This document shows, piece after piece, positions 5,076 through 5,422 of a stretch of DNA of 5,422 nucleotides. Made by a program: the position numbers and the translations under genes. Under the pieces are notes generated by a model that was given only the letters and a program-made list of their open reading frames with translations, did not search any database and was not told the origin of the DNA. Source of the DNA: Ruminococcaceae bacterium UBA6416 (GTDB lineage: Bacteria; Bacillota; Clostridia; Oscillospirales; Acutalibacteraceae); assembly GCA_002438505.1 (NCBI GenBank), contig DJPI01000046.1, positions 314 through 5,735 of the forward strand. The letters run 5' to 3'. How positions within the stretch are numbered: position 1 is the stretch's first letter; each line of letters starts with the position of its first letter.

Positions 5076-5366
5076 TCAGCATCGAGAAAAAAGGTCTGCA
5101 GCAGGATCTCGGGCTAAAATATCGGACTTTGTCAAAATTTCTATCCAATATTCCGTTTCATAGCACTCTTTTAATGAAATTTGTAATTTTGCAATGAAGT
5201 CGGCTTTGCTGTGTGCATAATTGGCTTCACGTATATTTGCACCGATACTTGTTGCAGAACGCTCAAATTGATTTATCAAAGAATAATGACCCTTGATATT
5301 TTTGCAGACTTTAATTGTCTGAACCGCAAATTCCGTTGAAAGATTGCGAAGTTTTGATTCTGCCAT
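5076..5366 (-). CDS. Four-helix-bundle (S23/IVS-like) protein, truncated by an in-frame stop
   Basis: The 96-aa reading frame belongs to the small four-helix-bundle family known from 23S rRNA intervening sequences and related to the Avd accessory proteins of diversity-generating retroelements. Family marks are LSTEFAVQTIKVCKNIKGHY (9-28), the signature RSATSIGANIREANYAHSK (37-55) and FIAKLQISLKECYETEYWIE (57-76). Relatives run to about 115-125 residues with a last helix containing IRRLLI.S.NTAK. That helix is present here but lies beyond the TGA at 5078-5076 (see the remnant entry). ATG 5366 is chosen over the TTG at 5372 because GGAG of AAAGGGAGAG is eight bases upstream. There is no rRNA or reverse transcriptase nearby, so a retroelement or IVS role is not supported. 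Its molecular role is unknown. Confidence 0.75.
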   Translation of the reverse strand: MAESKLRNLSTEFAVQTIKVCKNIKGHYSLINQFERSATSIGANIREANYAHSKADFIAKLQISLKECYETEYWIEILTKSDILARDPAADLFSRC

Positions 5367-5390
5367 AAACAACTCTCCCTTTTGACAAGT

Positions 5391-5419
5391 AAGTTATTTG
5401 TGAAATGTTGCTTATGCAA
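5391..5419 (-). promoter_or_regulatory. Possible promoter of the four-helix-bundle gene
   Basis: On the minus strand TTGCAT (5419-5414), a 17-bp spacer and TAACTT (5396-5391) precede the gene with a short leader. The -35 lies in a small inverted repeat, GTTGC-TTAT-GCAAC (5407-5420). Both boxes are only moderate matches and the window ends here. Confidence 0.35.
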
Positions 5420-5422
5420 CGT

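Noticed and set aside
4951..5148. 65-aa minus-strand frame overlapping the four-helix-bundle gene
   Set aside because: It is an alternate frame through the broken gene and its downstream tail, with no recognisable domain. Only a few residues (D-A-E in a third frame) matter, and they are discussed with the pseudogene.
5010..5366. Diversity-generating retroelement or rRNA intervening sequence suggested by the four-helix-bundle protein
   Set aside because: No reverse transcriptase, template/variable repeats or rRNA flanks are visible in the window.
1..5422. CRISPR array, tRNA, rRNA, insertion sequence
   Set aside because: No regular spaced repeats, tRNA-like cloverleaf, conserved rRNA stretch, transposase or terminal inverted repeats were recognised by reading both strands.

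Overview
The window looks like chromosomal DNA of a low-to-medium-GC Firmicute, probably a gut Clostridia/Oscillospirales-type bacterium. This is inferred from strong GGAGG-type ribosome binding sites and from the family mix: DUF3791, SAP/DUF6434-like and four-helix-bundle proteins beside a SERCA-type Ca2+ ATPase. No rRNA, tRNA, CRISPR array, transposase or integrase was seen.

Layout. (1) 1-2130 (+): the C-terminal four fifths of a P-type IIA calcium ATPase, cut by the left window edge, followed by a strong hairpin terminator (2161-2195). (2) 2236-3968: a compact type II restriction-modification system. It holds a leftward MT-A70/M.MunI-like adenine methyltransferase, a divergent control region with an M promoter and a C-box operator, a rightward 68-aa controller (C) protein, and a restriction endonuclease that closely resembles R.MunI (CAATTG). 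(3) 4053-4256 (+): a small DUF3791 protein. (4) 4261-4298: a second, nearly identical copy of the terminator hairpin. (5) 4335-4907 (-): a SAP-domain protein with an internal duplication. (6) 5010-5366 (-): a four-helix-bundle (S23/IVS-like) gene broken by an in-frame stop.

How it works together. M is expected to be made from its own sigma70-type promoter and to methylate the host sites. C and R form one operon whose promoter is overlaid by tandem C-boxes (11-4-11 architecture). This is the classic circuit in which C protein slowly activates its own operon and then limits it, so that R appears after M.

Most notable points. The endonuclease gene appears to carry a one-base deletion near its 5' end: the well-placed start at 3337 reads an R.MunI-like N-terminus, then falls out of frame exactly where a conserved N-W-Q would be. 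Either R is inactivated (leaving a solitary M+C) or it starts at a poor alternative ATG, or this is an assembly error. The R-M/DUF3791 block lies between two 29-bp terminator repeats (27/29 identical) whose starts are exactly 2100 bp apart, suggesting a cassette boundary or target duplication. Comparisons with R.MunI rest on my memory of that protein, whose catalytic numbering (D83/E98/K100, R115) the recalled sequence reproduces; no alignment program was run.
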